NCBI GenBank assembly: GCA_019677205.1
Contig: JAAMXY010000040.1
Coordinates: 186,001 to 250,000 of the forward strand
Reading direction: 5' to 3'
Origin: Pinguiococcus pyrenoidosus
Taxonomy: Eukaryota; Sar; Pinguiophyceae; Pinguiochrysidales; Pinguiochrysidaceae
DNA length: 64,000 nucleotides
Shown here: piece by piece, positions 21,959 through 32,640 of the stretch
Layout: each line of letters opens with the position of its first letter
Position numbering within the stretch: position 1 is the stretch's first letter
Translations under genes and position numbers: made by a program
The notes under the pieces: model-generated
Database searches by the model: none
What the model was told of the DNA's origin: nothing
What the model saw: only the letters and a program-made list of their open reading frames with translations

Positions 21959-22929
21959 GGCTGCTGAGCTCGGCGGCGCCCAGACAGCCACAGCGCCGTG
22001 TCAGCGGCGTTGTGGAGACAGAGACGAATGGGGGAAAGATGTCATGCGTTCTTATGGGATGCTATGCGGTGATAGTGATGGAGAACAGAATGGATGTGGA
22101 CAGAGAAACCGGATGGATGGCGATCGGCCTTTGTGCCTCGTCTTTTTGTACTATCCGAGAGGTGGAAATAAGAGGCACATGCTCGAGGTGGTCAAGGTGG
22201 GCGATAATTTGAAGCAGAAATGCCGACTCGTCTGCTTGCTGTGTGCGATGACCCCCAAATATATGCAGCAGCGAAGAGAATGCATGTTCGCCGCGGCTGT
22301 CGTGGCCTCAACCATGGCCACAACGCGCACGTTCTGGACGCCATGGAGGTTTTGAAGGAGATATGGAGCAACAAGAATGACAACAAGGAGGCAGGAGGAT
22401 GGCGTGTCGAGCCAAGCAAGCTGGCGACCGAGAATGCGGGCGGGGGCGAGGAAGATGAAGGCAGCAAGAGGAGCTGCTCCACACACCCGCCCTGGCTGCC
22501 TGGCTGCATGATTGCTTCAAGCCTGGCTGCCTCACTCCTCGGAAGGTGGAAGCAAGCTTGCACTGCCTTGGTCGCTACGCAACGCGGGAAGAGTGGTGGC
22601 GAGGGGCGGGCTGGCGTTCGGCATGTTGGAGCATGGGCCCTTCGGAAAACCTGCATGTCGTTGGCGCGCGTGAAGCATTCCGTTGTCAAGCCCCATGAGA
22701 AACACGCTTTCACACTTGAGCGTTTCGGTAACTTTTATTTTATCAGTATCAGAATGAATATTTCTTGAATGATCTCAATTTTCGCCCACCCCGGGAACAC
22801 GCACGTCGCGGTGATCCAAAATATTTTAAAACTCATTTTTAGAATGCTGATCATATAATTTGATTATGATAGAGGTTCTTAATAAAATAAGAATATATCA
22901 ATGAAACTCCAAAGAATATCCGCGGCGAC
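21959..22929. promoter_or_regulatory. Divergent intergenic region P5 ATPase / sterol desaturase
   Basis: About 970 bp between two divergent start codons. The half near the ATPase (to about 22700) is of average composition with no recognisable ORF. The 200 bp next to the desaturase (about 22725-22920) are strongly AT-rich (TTTTATTTTATCAGTATC, ATATTTTAAAACTC, TTAATAAAATAAGAATATA), in sharp contrast to the GC-rich genome, and are the best candidate for core promoter or nucleosome-free DNA. Confidence 0.55.
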
Positions 22930-24124
22930 ATGTCGTCCTATAGTCGCACCGAAGAAGGTCACAAAGGGAGAAACTCGTTGGGGAGAACTAGGCCAGCTGG
23001 CGACGTGAGAGCGTCTTCTGCTCGCGATTCCGGCGCTTCGTCCTCAGGCAGTAGGAGACGTAGTGAGAAGAAGGAGAGCATGCGTACTGTAACGGCGGTG
23101 TTCCTCGGCTTGGGCATCTTGGCGCTGGCGGCTGCCGTGTCCGTCGAGGTCCAAAGCCACTCGTGGATGGTGGATATCTTCGGGAAGCAGAATCCCTACC
23201 GCGCCCTCAACGACTTGATCAACGGCATCTTCTTCAGCGAGGCGACGCGCCGGGGCTTTGAGGAGCGCTTCGGAGAGGAGGTGAGGCTGCGTCGCACGAC
23301 CCGTCGGTCCGCTGCTTGCTTTGGAGTGTTCGGTCTCGGGCGTTCGACTCTAACGATACGTCGCTTTCGCCGGGAACCAGCTTGGCTACTACATGGTGAC
23401 CTACCTGCGCGACCTGATTGCGGGAATTCTGGTGTACTACATCGCAGCGGGCGTTTGGCACATCATGATCTACCATGTCCTCCGTGAGCGGATTTTCAAG
23501 GGCCAGGAGGACCAGATCCCGACGGCTGCCACCATCTGGGACCAGATCTGCCTCGCGCAGGCCTCCGTGTTCTGCTACGCGGCCCTCCCTGTCTTCTCCT
23601 CCTGGTTGGTCGAGAACGGCTACACGCGGGCCTATTTCTACGTGGACGAGATCGGCGGATGGTCCAACTACCTCGCGTGGACGGTGGCCTACTTCGTGCT
23701 GGTGGAGATCGGCATCTACTGGGTGCACAGGACCCTTCACACCAACAAGTTCCTGTACAAGTACGTGCACGCGCTGCATCACAAGTACAACTCGGCGGCG
23801 ACGCTTTCGCCCTGGGCCAGCATTGCGTTCAACCCGCTGGACGGGATCGCGCAAGCCTCGCCGTACGTCGTTGCGATGTTTCTGGTGCCGTGCCACTACA
23901 TCACGCACCTGCTGATGCTCTTCTTCACGGGCATCTGGTCCACAAACATCCACGACGCCGTGCCGGGAAACATCGAGCCGATCATGGGCGCCAAGTACCA
24001 CACGGTCCACCACACGCACTACCACTACAACTTCGGGCAGATCTTCATCTATTGCGACAAGTTCTGGGGCACGCTGAAGACGCCCGAGGAAATTCGCCAG
24101 CTTCGGATGGCGAAGAAGAAGTAG
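22930..24124 (+). CDS. Sterol desaturase / fatty-acid hydroxylase family (C5-sterol desaturase-like)
   Basis: ER membrane di-iron enzyme, most likely the C-5(6) (lathosterol) desaturase of sterol synthesis (ERG3/SC5D type). Exons 22930-23280 and 23381-24124 join in phase 0 to give 364 residues. The three histidine boxes are HRTLH, HALHH and HTVHHTHYHYN, in the expected order and spacing, with several TM segments (LIAGILVYYIAAGVW, YLAWTVAYFVLVEIGIYWV). The intervening DKFWGTLKTPEE is also a family feature. The N-terminal 50 residues are Ser/Arg-rich and precede TM1 (VFLGLGILALAAAVSVE). Fatty-acid hydroxylase or C4-methyl oxidase activity is less likely because the region around HALHH reads KYNSAATLSPWASIAFNPLD, as in C5 desaturases. 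Expression depends on the AT-rich region upstream. Confidence 0.9.
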
Positions 24125-24239
24125 ATGAAGCCAAAGTAAGGAGAAGTTAGGAAATGAAATAGAGGTGGGCCTAGCGGCCGGATGGCAACGGCAAGAAGGA
24201 GTTAGCGTTCTAGAACGAATGTTGCAGTCGTCGGTACAA

Positions 24240-24312
24240 CAAGCCTTGAGCTGATAATTGATCATTGATGATGGACCATGGATGATGGAGAATGGATCAT
24301 GGAGAATCCATC
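24240..24312. repeat. Degenerate ATGGA-type repeats between convergent genes
   Basis: Imperfect copies of GATGATGGACCATGGATGAT and GGAGAATGGATCATGGAGAAT follow one another in the 292-bp interval between the desaturase and ClpP stop codons. Confidence 0.5.
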
Positions 24313-24416
24313 CACCAACTGCGTGACCTTGCCTGTGCGCGGATTCGTGCAAATCTGGATGCACGGGCGAGAGACTGGCGACCCCGAGATCGTCGGCAGT
24401 CTGATCACGGGCTTTT

Positions 24417-25103
24417 CTACGTTTGCGCATCAGCGGAGATGGGCAAGCGCTTCTCGAGCACTGCGTCCACTACGCCAAAGGCCTTGGCCTCCTCGACATC
24501 CATGTACGTGTCCCGATCCATCACGCGCTCGATCTCCTCCAGGGACTGGCCCGTGTGGTTGTGGTACAGCTGATTGAGTCGAGCCCGGGTGCGGATGATC
24601 TCTTTGGCCTGGATCGCGATGTCCGAGGCCATGCCCTGAGCGCCCCCGCTGGGCTGGTGCAGCATGACCTTGGCATTGGGCAGGGCGAAGCGCTTCTCCG
24701 GAGCACCCGCCGCGAGCAAGAGAGAGCCCATGGACGCCGCCTGCCCCATGCAGATGGTGCTGACCTCGGGACGGATGTACTGCATCGTGTCGTAGATGGC
24801 CAGGCCAGCCGTGACCAAGCCTCCGGGAGAGTTGACATACATGAAGACGTCCTTCTCGGGCGCCTCAGCTTCCAAGAAGAGCAGCTGCGCCGTCACGACG
24901 GACGCCATGTCGTCGGTGACGGGGCCGTGAACTACTATGATGCGCTCCTTCAGAAGCCGACTGTAGATATCAAAGACCCGCTCCCCGCGGGTCGTGCTCT
25001 CCAAGACCATGGGCACGAGCATCTGCGCCACAGAGCCGCTGCGGAAGCCTCGCGCAGGAAGAAAGCGCCGGTGTTGGTGGAGAAAGGGCCGAAGACTCCT
25101 CAT
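24417..25103 (-). CDS. clpP: ATP-dependent Clp protease proteolytic subunit, probably mitochondrial
   Basis: Serine peptidase that forms the tetradecameric ClpP barrel and degrades proteins delivered by ClpX-type unfoldases. Complete triad: Ser124 in GQAASMGS, His149 in VMLHQP and Asp198 in MDRDTYMD; the 25- and 49-residue spacings equal those of E. coli ClpP. Other blocks are [20 protein letters not shown] and [11 protein letters not shown]. The start at 25103 gives 228 residues with an Arg/Phe-rich, acid-free leader ([20 protein letters not shown]) of mitochondrial-presequence form before the mature [12 protein letters not shown]. The frame remains open to 25265 but only from a GTG, so I reject that extension. 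No intron. A plastid ClpP would normally be plastome-encoded or carry a signal peptide, which this lacks. Confidence 0.95.
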   Translation of the reverse strand: MRSLRPFLHQHRRFLPARGFRSGSVAQMLVPMVLESTTRGERVFDIYSRLLKERIIVVHGPVTDDMASVVTAQLLFLEAEAPEKDVFMYVNSPGGLVTAGLAIYDTMQYIRPEVSTICMGQAASMGSLLLAAGAPEKRFALPNAKVMLHQPSGGAQGMASDIAIQAKEIIRTRARLNQLYHNHTGQSLEEIERVMDRDTYMDVEEAKAFGVVDAVLEKRLPISADAQT

Positions 25104-25707
25104 GCTTCCACTGCAATTTTCAACGGTCGCAAGGACTCTCTGCACAAGCTCCAAGGTCCAAGGAGAAGCAATCTCGCGTGGGAAAGCCAGGAAACTCGAC
25201 GCTCGGGACGGCACCAGCAACTCGCTGCGGAAGAGTTCGGTGGTGCGCACAGCTGAAAACTTCACCTTTTTCCCTTTTCATGCTGCACGCTTTCCTCGAC
25301 ACGCCAGATCGATAGTGGTGCAATCCTTCCGACTGTCACAGCTGCGCAGGCGATTGGAGATTGGCAGACGCGGACCACGTTGCTCCCTTGCAGCGGCTGT
25401 GCTAAGTACTCCAACGGCGTCTGCGATTTCGTGTTACAAGCGCCGCGGTGACGTCCAGACTTGGAGGCGCCGGCGACATCGCGACAGCACCGAGACGCGA
25501 CGCCGGACACCGCAGCTGCCCAACGTGTCTGCCGCGTCGAGAAGCGGAGCAGAGCTCCGCGGCACGTGGCGCGCGTGGTGCTGGTCGTCCGCGTGCGTTC
25601 GGAAGTCCGTCTGTCTCTTTGGAAGCGAGCGCGCGCCATGCTGTGAGCCATCACATGCCGCACCGCTTGCACCGCGCACCTAGAGGAGAAGAGATAGCGG
25701 TTGCGTG
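25104..25707. promoter_or_regulatory. Divergent intergenic region ClpP / ApaH-like phosphatase
   Basis: About 600 bp between divergent start codons, of average GC content. Several long overlapping frames exist on both strands but all are Arg/Ala/Ser-rich and without motifs. It must hold the promoters of both neighbours. Confidence 0.5.
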
Positions 25708-28700
25708 ATGTGTGTCGGAGGCGCGAAGGCGCTGCTTTGCCTTTGCGCCTTCGCTTCGCTTGTTTCCGAATCCCAGCCGCTTTTCCTGCCGAGGGGCCTC
25801 CGGACGCCTCTCGCGTTGGCACCGCCTGGCAGACGACTCGTGCTCTTGACGCGTGAGACGGCAGACCCGAACAATGCACCGGTGGCGGTGGAGTTCCAGT
25901 CCACGGCGGAGCTCCTGCGCCTCGTGTCCGCACCCGGCGCTGACAGGGACGTCGCGCTGCGTGCCAAGAGCACGCTTTTGGCCAGATACGCATACATCAT
26001 CTTTGAAGAGCTCGCGCAGCGTCGGGAGCAGGCGGACAATCTGGAGCTGCGCAGCAGACTCGTCGACTCCGCGCGCGCGGGACTGACCAAGGCGGTGGAC
26101 TCCTTTCGGAGCGGATACCTCACGTACAGCAGCAATCGGCAGGACGTGGACAGCCTCATTGGGTCGCAGATCGAGGCGGAGTTCAAGGCGCACGCGACCG
26201 CGATCGTCCATCATGAAGTGCGGATGACGCTGCATGCGGAGGCGCCAAGCGAGCTCGAGCCCCATCGTGAGCCTCGCGGCTATGTTTTCGGCCAGCAGGT
26301 CGAGGATGACGAGCAGTCTGCGGCCTTTCAGGAGCTGCAGGACCTTGCCGACGGGCCCCAGAGCGCGAAGCGCAATATTTCTGAAGTGGCGCGGGAAGGG
26401 CTGCGCCGAAGGCGAAAGAGACGACGGCAGCGGCTACGCCAGCGACAGCGCCTGAAGAAACTGGGCGCGCTCGTTGCGGACGAGCTCGTGGGAGAGGTCG
26501 GCGACGATCTCAGCGACGATCTCAGCGCAAAGGAATTGCAAGACCTCGACGGCGGCAGTGCAACAGACAGCAGCGATGACTTAGCCACGTATGACTGGAG
26601 AATCGGCAGCGACCATCAGCCGCCCTTCTCCGTTGAGGTGATGTATGGCATCGACGACGAACGCCAGGAACTTTCGGTAGAAAGCATGGCAGAGAACGGG
26701 AAACACGCGCCGGGCTACATCTTTGAGAGCACATCGCTTCAGGATGCCGACGCAGAAGTCGACGACGACGACGACAACGACGACCTCGTCGACGACGACG
26801 TCGTCGACGAGCAGGCTGCGATGCAGAGCTCCCCGGCAAGACGGAAATCGCGCGACGATGACTTGTTCTCGACGGCGAATCCGCTGAGTGTCATCGACTT
26901 CGCACCGCCAAAGCCAGAGCCGTCCGCGCTTGATCGAATGCTAGATCCCGAACTCAACAGTGCCGATTACTCGCTCAGCGCGGGCTTCTCCCGCAAGCGC
27001 GCTCCCGGCCTAGACCGAGCCGCACGGAATGGCACTGCCAAGGGGTACGCCTCGAACGAGAAAGCGGAAGAAAAGAACGCAGTCGATGCATCTCAAGGCG
27101 GAAGCAGGAGGAGGCCAATCAGGGACAGCCGAAGATCTGCACAAGCCGGAGCTCCCGCGAAAACGAATCTGCAGCTGGAGGAAGACCAGGCCCTCGAGGA
27201 GGAGAACGCGCTGAATGACCTCAAATTATCCTCGCCGAGGGATGCGGGCGTGGATCTGGAGAAGCACCGGGCGTACCGTGACCTTGTGCGGAGGACGCAG
27301 AATAACTACGTTCCGATCCAAGCAAAGTCCCTGCTGCGAACCGATGCGGACGCTGCTCCCCCGGCGAGGTGGCTGCAGATCCAGCTGAACGACCGGGGTT
27401 CGGACCCGTTCCACTACTTCAAGGTGAACGCGAACCACGTCGAGCCCATCTTCAGCATCGCGAAGAACCGGAAGTTCCGGAATGATCAGGCCATGAGGCG
27501 ACAGTGGCTACTCAACTGGCTCCGCGTGAGCATGCGCAACGACTTCGTCCCCTCGCACCTGGCCTCGATCGCGCTGAAGTACCGAAGCATTCGAAGGGCC
27601 CGAAAGGGAACGGGCCAGGGAAGGGATTCGGAAGACCTTGCCGACGCACTTTTGCAGGATGACGTCGAGGACGAGGCGATGGTGTCCGCCGCCGCAGCAA
27701 CGGCGGCGGAGGACTCGGGGAGAGCGGCGGCGGTGGGCCAAGCTGAGCAGTCGTTGCATGACGTGGACAAGGTGGAGGATCTCGGCGCGTTTGTCGAGGA
27801 GGCCGTGCTTCAGCGCTTCAAAGCCCAGCAGCCCAGGATCCTGGTCATAGGGGACGTGCACGGATGCGTCGATGAACTTTGCATGCTGCTCAAGGGAGTC
27901 GACTTCAGTCCAGGCGACCTGGTGCTGTTCCTTGGCGACCTCACCGCCAAAGGCCCCGACTCCGTTGCGGTCGTTCGCCTTGCGAGGCAGATTGGGGCCC
28001 TGGGGGTCCGCGGGAATCACGACTTTGAGGTCATCAAGTGGATCGAGGCGCTGCGGAAGTGCCCTTCGAAGCCCACGAAGCTAGATGCCAGTGAGCATAC
28101 GCGCATCGCGGCGAAGCTCGTGAGCCAGGACGCAGCGTGGCTGAAGAGTTGCCCCTGGTACATCCACAGCCCCGACCTCGAGATGTATTTCGTTCACGCT
28201 GGTGAGTTTCTGAGGGATGGAAACGGCACTTGAGGGGTCCGCCTTCTGGATTCGGTCTTGGGCGTTCGGTGCTGACGAGTTGCTTTGTCACCAGGTTTTG
28301 TGCCGTGGGTGCCCCCGCGACAGCAGAACCCTCGACTCATGATGAACATGAGATCAATTTTGACGGACAAGACGGTCCTTACGACGTACCCGAGCCCCGC
28401 CGGGGATATTGGAGGTGAGGCCAGTTCGGCGACGGGACGGAGGCTTGCATACGCAATTTCCACGGCAGAGCGGCTCCCTGATGTTCCGCGCTTCCTCGTC
28501 AAGGGAACTTGCTGGCGGAGTACGATCGTGAGGCGAGCTGGGCTCGGCTCTGGAAAGGCCCAGAGATCGTGGTGTACGGGCACGATGCGCAGCGAGGGCT
28601 GCAGCTCTTCGAGAAGGCCGTGGGCATCGACACTGCGTGCGTGTACGGAGGCCGCCTCACCTGCATGGTGCTTCCCGAGAAGAAACTCGTGAGCGTGCCG

Positions 28701-28829
28701 GCGAAGCGTGCGTACACGGGCTGGGAGCGCCGCGGACGGCGACGGAAGACAAAGCTCTTTCGCGCTCCCGGTGACCAGAGATGGAGAACCATTGGCGAAA
28801 TGCTGGAAGACGAGTGGAAGGGGCCGTGA
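25708..28829 (+). CDS. ApaH-like metallophosphatase with long acidic N-terminal extension
   Basis: PPP-superfamily metallophosphatase. Exons 25708-28201, 28295-28414, 28504-28829; 979 residues. The phosphatase domain occupies the last ~270 residues and has every family motif: GDVHGCVDEL, GDLTAKGPDS, VRGNHDFEV, FVHAGFVPWVPPRQQ and VVYGHDAQRGLQ. KGP after GDxx and the HAG-VP and YGHDA-RGL forms place it with ApaH-like phosphatases rather than PP1/PP2A; trypanosome ALPH1 of this family is an mRNA decapping enzyme and bacterial ApaH hydrolyses Ap4A. Ahead of it lie about 700 residues: a probable signal peptide (ALLCLCAFASLVSES), a conserved-looking helical part (AELLRLVSAPGADRDVALRA), a highly basic patch (RRRKRRRQRLRQRQRLKK) and acidic runs (VDDDDDNDDLVDDDVVDE). 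A second folded block (ARWLQIQLNDRGSDPFHYF to ALKYRSIRRARKG) precedes the catalytic domain. The first in-frame ATG is used. Confidence 0.88.
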
Positions 28830-29483
28830 ACGCTTCCTGAATAGACTGCGAGTGCCACAGAGTGACACTGCTTCAATGCTGCCCGAAAAGGCGATGGTAG
28901 CGCTTTACAATGGGCGGAGAGTCACGAGAAAGAGAACGTAAGCTTGCTCTTTTTTGGGGGGGCTGAAGGCTTGTCATTCTTGCAGCGCCGTTGTCATTCT
29001 TGCAGCGCCGTTGTCATTCTTGCAGCGCCGTTGTCATTCTTGCAGCGCCGTTGTCATTCCATTGCTTCACGATACGTCTGATCCCCGGAAGATCCCGAAG
29101 ACGTCGCTGCCGCCTCTGGCCTTTCAACCAAGGGATGCTTGAGACCCGCGTGCTGAGACCTTTCGATCCCTCTTTCGACGCTTTGCCTTACATCTGACAT
29201 GCGTTGACGCAACGGACATCCTTTCCTCGAGCTCTAGTTTTCAAAAAAAAACTTTCAAATAATAATTTTTATTATCATATTGACGGGAGATACGGGAAGA
29301 AGACACTAATGAGAATTTGTCAAAAGTTTTTTGTTCAGAATCGTCTCTGTCCGGGTGAGCGGGTTTCGTGCCTCGTGCCGAATTCACAGTCACGAGGCGC
29401 GCGAGTCGCTGTGGGAATGGCTTGTGGGCTGCGACTCGCACGAAGCGTTGGGGCGGTGCAGAAAGCTTCAGCACGAGCGAGCG
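28830..29483. other. Intergenic with 20-bp tandem repeat and AT-rich block
   Basis: Between two genes on the same strand. It contains the 20-bp tandem repeat (listed separately) and an AT-rich block (about 29238-29340, TTTTATTATCATATTGACGG) shortly upstream of the next gene, likely its promoter. No coding region recognised. Confidence 0.55.
28971..29059. repeat. 20-bp tandem repeat, 4.5 copies
   Basis: Four perfect head-to-tail copies of a 20-bp unit (TTGTCATTCTTGCAGCGCCG) plus a partial fifth (TTGTCATTC). There is no spacer, so it is a minisatellite rather than a CRISPR. Identity of the copies implies recent expansion or homogenisation. Confidence 0.95.
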
Positions 29484-30617
29484 ATGAGTGCTTCGGAGAA
29501 AGTGATCTTCCAAGTGCCCTCTCCAAGCCGCGGCGAGAACTGCGCGAAAGCGGTGTCGGATGTGCTGGATCGTATGGCCCAAACGCGAGACTGGACTGCG
29601 TCCCACGCGCCAGATACCATTGCAGCGGCTGCCTTGCCTTTCACCACCACTCTCTTTGGCGGTCTTCAGAAGTTCTGCTCCGATTCCGCGTCGCAGAGCG
29701 CTGCACAAGTCACCTGCATTCGCGTATCTTTCTTTGCGCGGGAAAACGCAGTGGAGGTCTGCTTGTCTGACGCGTCTGTCCTGCGCTTGACGCGCCCTGA
29801 TTGGCAGCTTCTGTCGCGAGTGAAGGCCAAGTACGGAGACCTGAGGCGAGTGCGACCGGTTCACGAGGACGGCGCGGCGCTGTTCGCGACTCTGCCGGTG
29901 GCCGACGCCACGGACTGTGCGGCATTGAGCCTGTTTCTCGTGGAGTCGCCTCTGGAGACAGGCCTCCGCGCGCAGGAGAGGGTACTGCAGATCGTGGACT
30001 TCGACGCAGGGATCCTGGAAGACGAGCGCGTCGAGAGATCGAACCTGTTTCAGCACTCCGCGCTGGAGAGAGAGAACGAACGCCGAGGATTCGGAGCGAC
30101 GCCGAGCAGCGTTGACGAGCTCGCACGGCAGTACAGCTTCCCAGTCAACGTCCAAGGGGGCTGCGTCCGACTCGCGTGGCACTACCCGACCAGCAACGAC
30201 TACGAAGAGATGGAGAGGGCGGGAGTCACGGCGCCGGAGAGCATCGCGGCTGCAGCCTGCGTCGTGAAGAGCTGCAGCGTGCTGAGGCATCAGAGCAAAC
30301 AGAGATCGTCTGAAATCTCGAGAGAAGTTCGGCAGCTTATCGAAGAGCTTCTCGGCTTAGAACCGATGGAAGGCATGGTGTCTCCATCTGGGGAGGCTGT
30401 CGAGAACGGAAAGCGAGAAGCAACGAAAGCGAAAGGCAAGTCCACGATCGCGCCCGAGCACGCCGCGAACGCGGACGAAGCCCGGCAGAAGAGCGCTGCC
30501 GATCGGTCTACGACCGGAAGCGGCGCAGCGAAAGAGGCAGCTGCGCCGCGGGCGAGGAGGACGAGGGTGCCAACCAAGAAGTCCCGCAGTGCATCGAGGA
30601 AGAAAAGACGTCGCTGA
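29484..30617 (+). CDS. Unrecognised protein with basic C-terminal tail
   Basis: Single-exon 377-residue protein (from ATG at 29484) that I do not recognise. The first ~280 residues have normal globular composition (EKVIFQVPSPSRGENCAKAV, FFARENAVEVCLSDASVLRL, LQIVDFDAGILEDERVERSN) with alternating beta/helix character and no TM. A helical stretch follows (SSEISREVRQLIEELLGLE), then a low-complexity Ala/Lys/Glu region and a tail ending ARRTRVPTKKSRSASRKKRR, which looks like a bipartite nuclear localisation signal. Upstream codons in frame lack an ATG; the frame extends to 29331 only from TTG. Composition and third-base GC preference agree with real coding sequence, and no other frame in the interval does. 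Likely nuclear or nucleolar by its tail (inference). Confidence 0.7.
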   Translation: MSASEKVIFQVPSPSRGENCAKAVSDVLDRMAQTRDWTASHAPDTIAAAALPFTTTLFGGLQKFCSDSASQSAAQVTCIRVSFFARENAVEVCLSDASVLRLTRPDWQLLSRVKAKYGDLRRVRPVHEDGAALFATLPVADATDCAALSLFLVESPLETGLRAQERVLQIVDFDAGILEDERVERSNLFQHSALERENERRGFGATPSSVDELARQYSFPVNVQGGCVRLAWHYPTSNDYEEMERAGVTAPESIAAAACVVKSCSVLRHQSKQRSSEISREVRQLIEELLGLEPMEGMVSPSGEAVENGKREATKAKGKSTIAPEHAANADEARQKSAADRSTTGSGAAKEAAAPRARRTRVPTKKSRSASRKKRRR

Positions 30618-31574
30618 TCGCTCAGCGTTGAGCGAGGAGCGAGGAGCTTCGTGCAGCAGCAGGACCGCTTGCGTATGCGCCCCTGTGAGATGCGAGACGC
30701 GACATTCGATGAGAGATCGAACGCGCTCTGGCAATGCATGTGGTGAAAAGAAAGGGAAAGGGAAAGAAGGAAAAGAAAGAAGGAACCCAGGAGAAAAACT
30801 CGGTAGAACCTAGTGCTCCGCCAACCTTAGCAACTGAGCAAGCGAACAAGTTCCAGCTTGTGCTGTGTCCAGTTTGACAAGGGTTCCTTCATGGAAGCAG
30901 CGAAGCAGCACGCGCAGCTCCAGATCCATTTGATTCACCCACGAGGCATCGAAGGCATCTCGACAAACCGATCATCCAGAAGCGATGATGAACGCATCAC
31001 GGCTTTTCTGCTGATGCGTCGCAAAGGGAGTACCGACCACTCGGGAGTACCTTCGCCCAGCCGTTCCATGGGAAGCGGAAGCGCCGCAGAGTTCGGCGGT
31101 TGGAGGAAGAAAGGCGAGATGACCTGGTTCTGACTTGGCCCACCGCTCTGTAAGCCGTTCTTGCGATCAACACACGCAAGTACGGGCGCATCGCTTGGCA
31201 CGCTGCTGCGATGCTTGTGGCGTAGTCTCCGCTGAACTACGCGTGATGGCCGATGAACAGCCGAATTCAAAAGAAGCGATTGTTCCTCACGATTATAGAC
31301 TTTTATGGTGTGCTTTCGAATTCAGAATCATACATCTCACCAATGAGGGGATCGTCAATTGTACCGTAGCTCGACCTCATTGGCCGTCTATAGCCAGAGG
31401 AGATTCGACGCCCGTAAACCCTCTGTTCTGCACTACGGTCGGCGCTTGAGCCTGCAAAGGGCCTTTGAGGCGCGGCTCTAGGCGTAGGGGCTATCTGCCT
31501 CTTGTGGCCTGCCCGGGCAGACCGCAGAAGCCCGACCCACCCAGCGTTCTGAAGCCCCAGTCCTCCAAGAGAAC
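30618..31574. other. Intergenic, nothing recognised
   Basis: About 960 bp. Contains a GAAAGGGAAAGGGAAAG purine run at about 30750-30800 and a CATTGG box near 31379. Short Ser/Arg-rich frames only. The last ~150 bp must include the promoter of the small secreted-protein gene. Confidence 0.5.
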
Positions 31575-32044
31575 ATGAAGCTCATCCCCGCCAAGCTGCT
31601 CCTCGTGGGCGCCCTCTTCGCGTCAACGACCCAGAAGGCATCGGCTGGTCCCAAGGTGGCGATGACGATCACGACAGGTAGAGCCTTCGCTCCGTATTCG
31701 CCCGCCGGCTTGGCTCACGTGCTCTCTTGCTCGAAGGCATTGATATCGACACCTACCTGCCGAACATCATCCCGGACTTGAAAGGCAACCTCTCCGCCTA
31801 TCTCCCTAACACGAGCGAGGACGAGATTGCGGTGATGATGAAGGCGAAGGAGCCGCTGACCTTCGACGGTATCACCTTCAACGATACGGTCTTCATCGAG
31901 TACTATGCGAACAGCGTCTACGGCAAGACGTTCGCCGGCCTCGCGGGAATCGAGGTCTTCACCCAGTTCTACCCGCATGTGAGCATAGAGAAGTTCCTCA
32001 TGAAGATATCCGAGCCGGATCACCATGTGCAGGTCGTGGTCTAA
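31575..32044 (+). CDS. Small exported protein of unknown function
   Basis: Two exons, 31575-31677 and 31737-32044, join in phase to 136 residues. The N-terminus is a clear signal peptide (MKLIPAKLLLVGALFASTTQ with a predicted cut after ASA). The mature part, about 110 residues, has DTYLPNIIPDLKGNLSAYLP, EEPLTFDGITFNDTVF-like alternation and VFTQFYPHVSIEKFLMKISE; it has no Cys, no TM and is mildly acidic. I do not recognise the family. Exon 2 encodes nearly the whole mature chain while exon 1 encodes the leader, an arrangement often seen for acquired targeting exons. In a secondary-plastid organism the leader could route it to the secretory path or, with the following ASAGPKV, to the plastid. 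Confidence 0.68.
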
Positions 32045-32374
32045 GCCTTCAGATAGCTGGCTGGCGGCGGGAGCGCCGCCCTTCCGCGCGCTCCGCCGCG
32101 ATCGTCAATGCTCTAAAACGACTTAAGAAGTGTGGTGGTTGCATGTGAACATGTTTCAGACAAATACGTAGACTGCTGATAGAGCAAGTCGGCGCGCTGC
32201 TCGACCAGGTGACCTCGGAGTCGTCCTGCTCATCGTGCCATCGCGGCACCGGCCACCGGCTCGAGCAGGCCCGGATGCTCCGTTTGGGGCACAGGAACCG
32301 AGTGCTGATTGCAGCGAAATTCATTGTTTGTTCTCAATGACAGAAGGCCCTGGTGTCTCACTCGGCCACTTCCC

Positions 32375-32442
32375 AATGCATCATCCTCTGCGCCAATGCA
32401 CCATCCTCTACGCCATGATGCACCATCCTCTACCCCATGGTG
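32375..32442. repeat. Minisatellite, ~22-bp unit, three copies
   Basis: Three near-copies of TGCACCATCCTCTACGCCA separated by ATGA or similar. Imperfect, intergenic. Confidence 0.8.
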
Positions 32443-32523
32443 CAGAGAGCGCAATGCCATCACCACAAGGCACTTCAGCTTGCTCTTCTACGCATCTGCT
32501 CATAGGAGTCACCGGCACCACGA

Positions 32524-32632
32524 CGCCTCCGGCAACCACAGACCGCAAACAAAGTCGCCTCCGGCAAACAGAAACTGCAAACAAAGACGCTTCCGGCAAC
32601 CACAGACCGCAAACAAAGACGCAGATGGGAAA
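32524..32632. repeat. Minisatellite, ~32-bp unit, three copies
   Basis: Three tandem near-copies containing CTCCGGCAACCACAGACCGC then AAACAAAGAC; the middle copy differs at several bases. Confidence 0.8.
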
Positions 32633-32640
32633 CGCCGATG

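Noticed and set aside
24423-25256. 277-codon plus-strand frame over the ClpP gene
   Set aside because: Shadow of ClpP, whose catalytic triad is on the minus strand.
25104-25265. N-terminal extension of ClpP to 25265
   Set aside because: It begins at GTG and lacks targeting features, whereas the ATG at 25103 starts a good mitochondrial presequence.
28971-29059. CRISPR array
   Set aside because: The 20-bp units are directly adjacent without spacers, in eukaryotic DNA.
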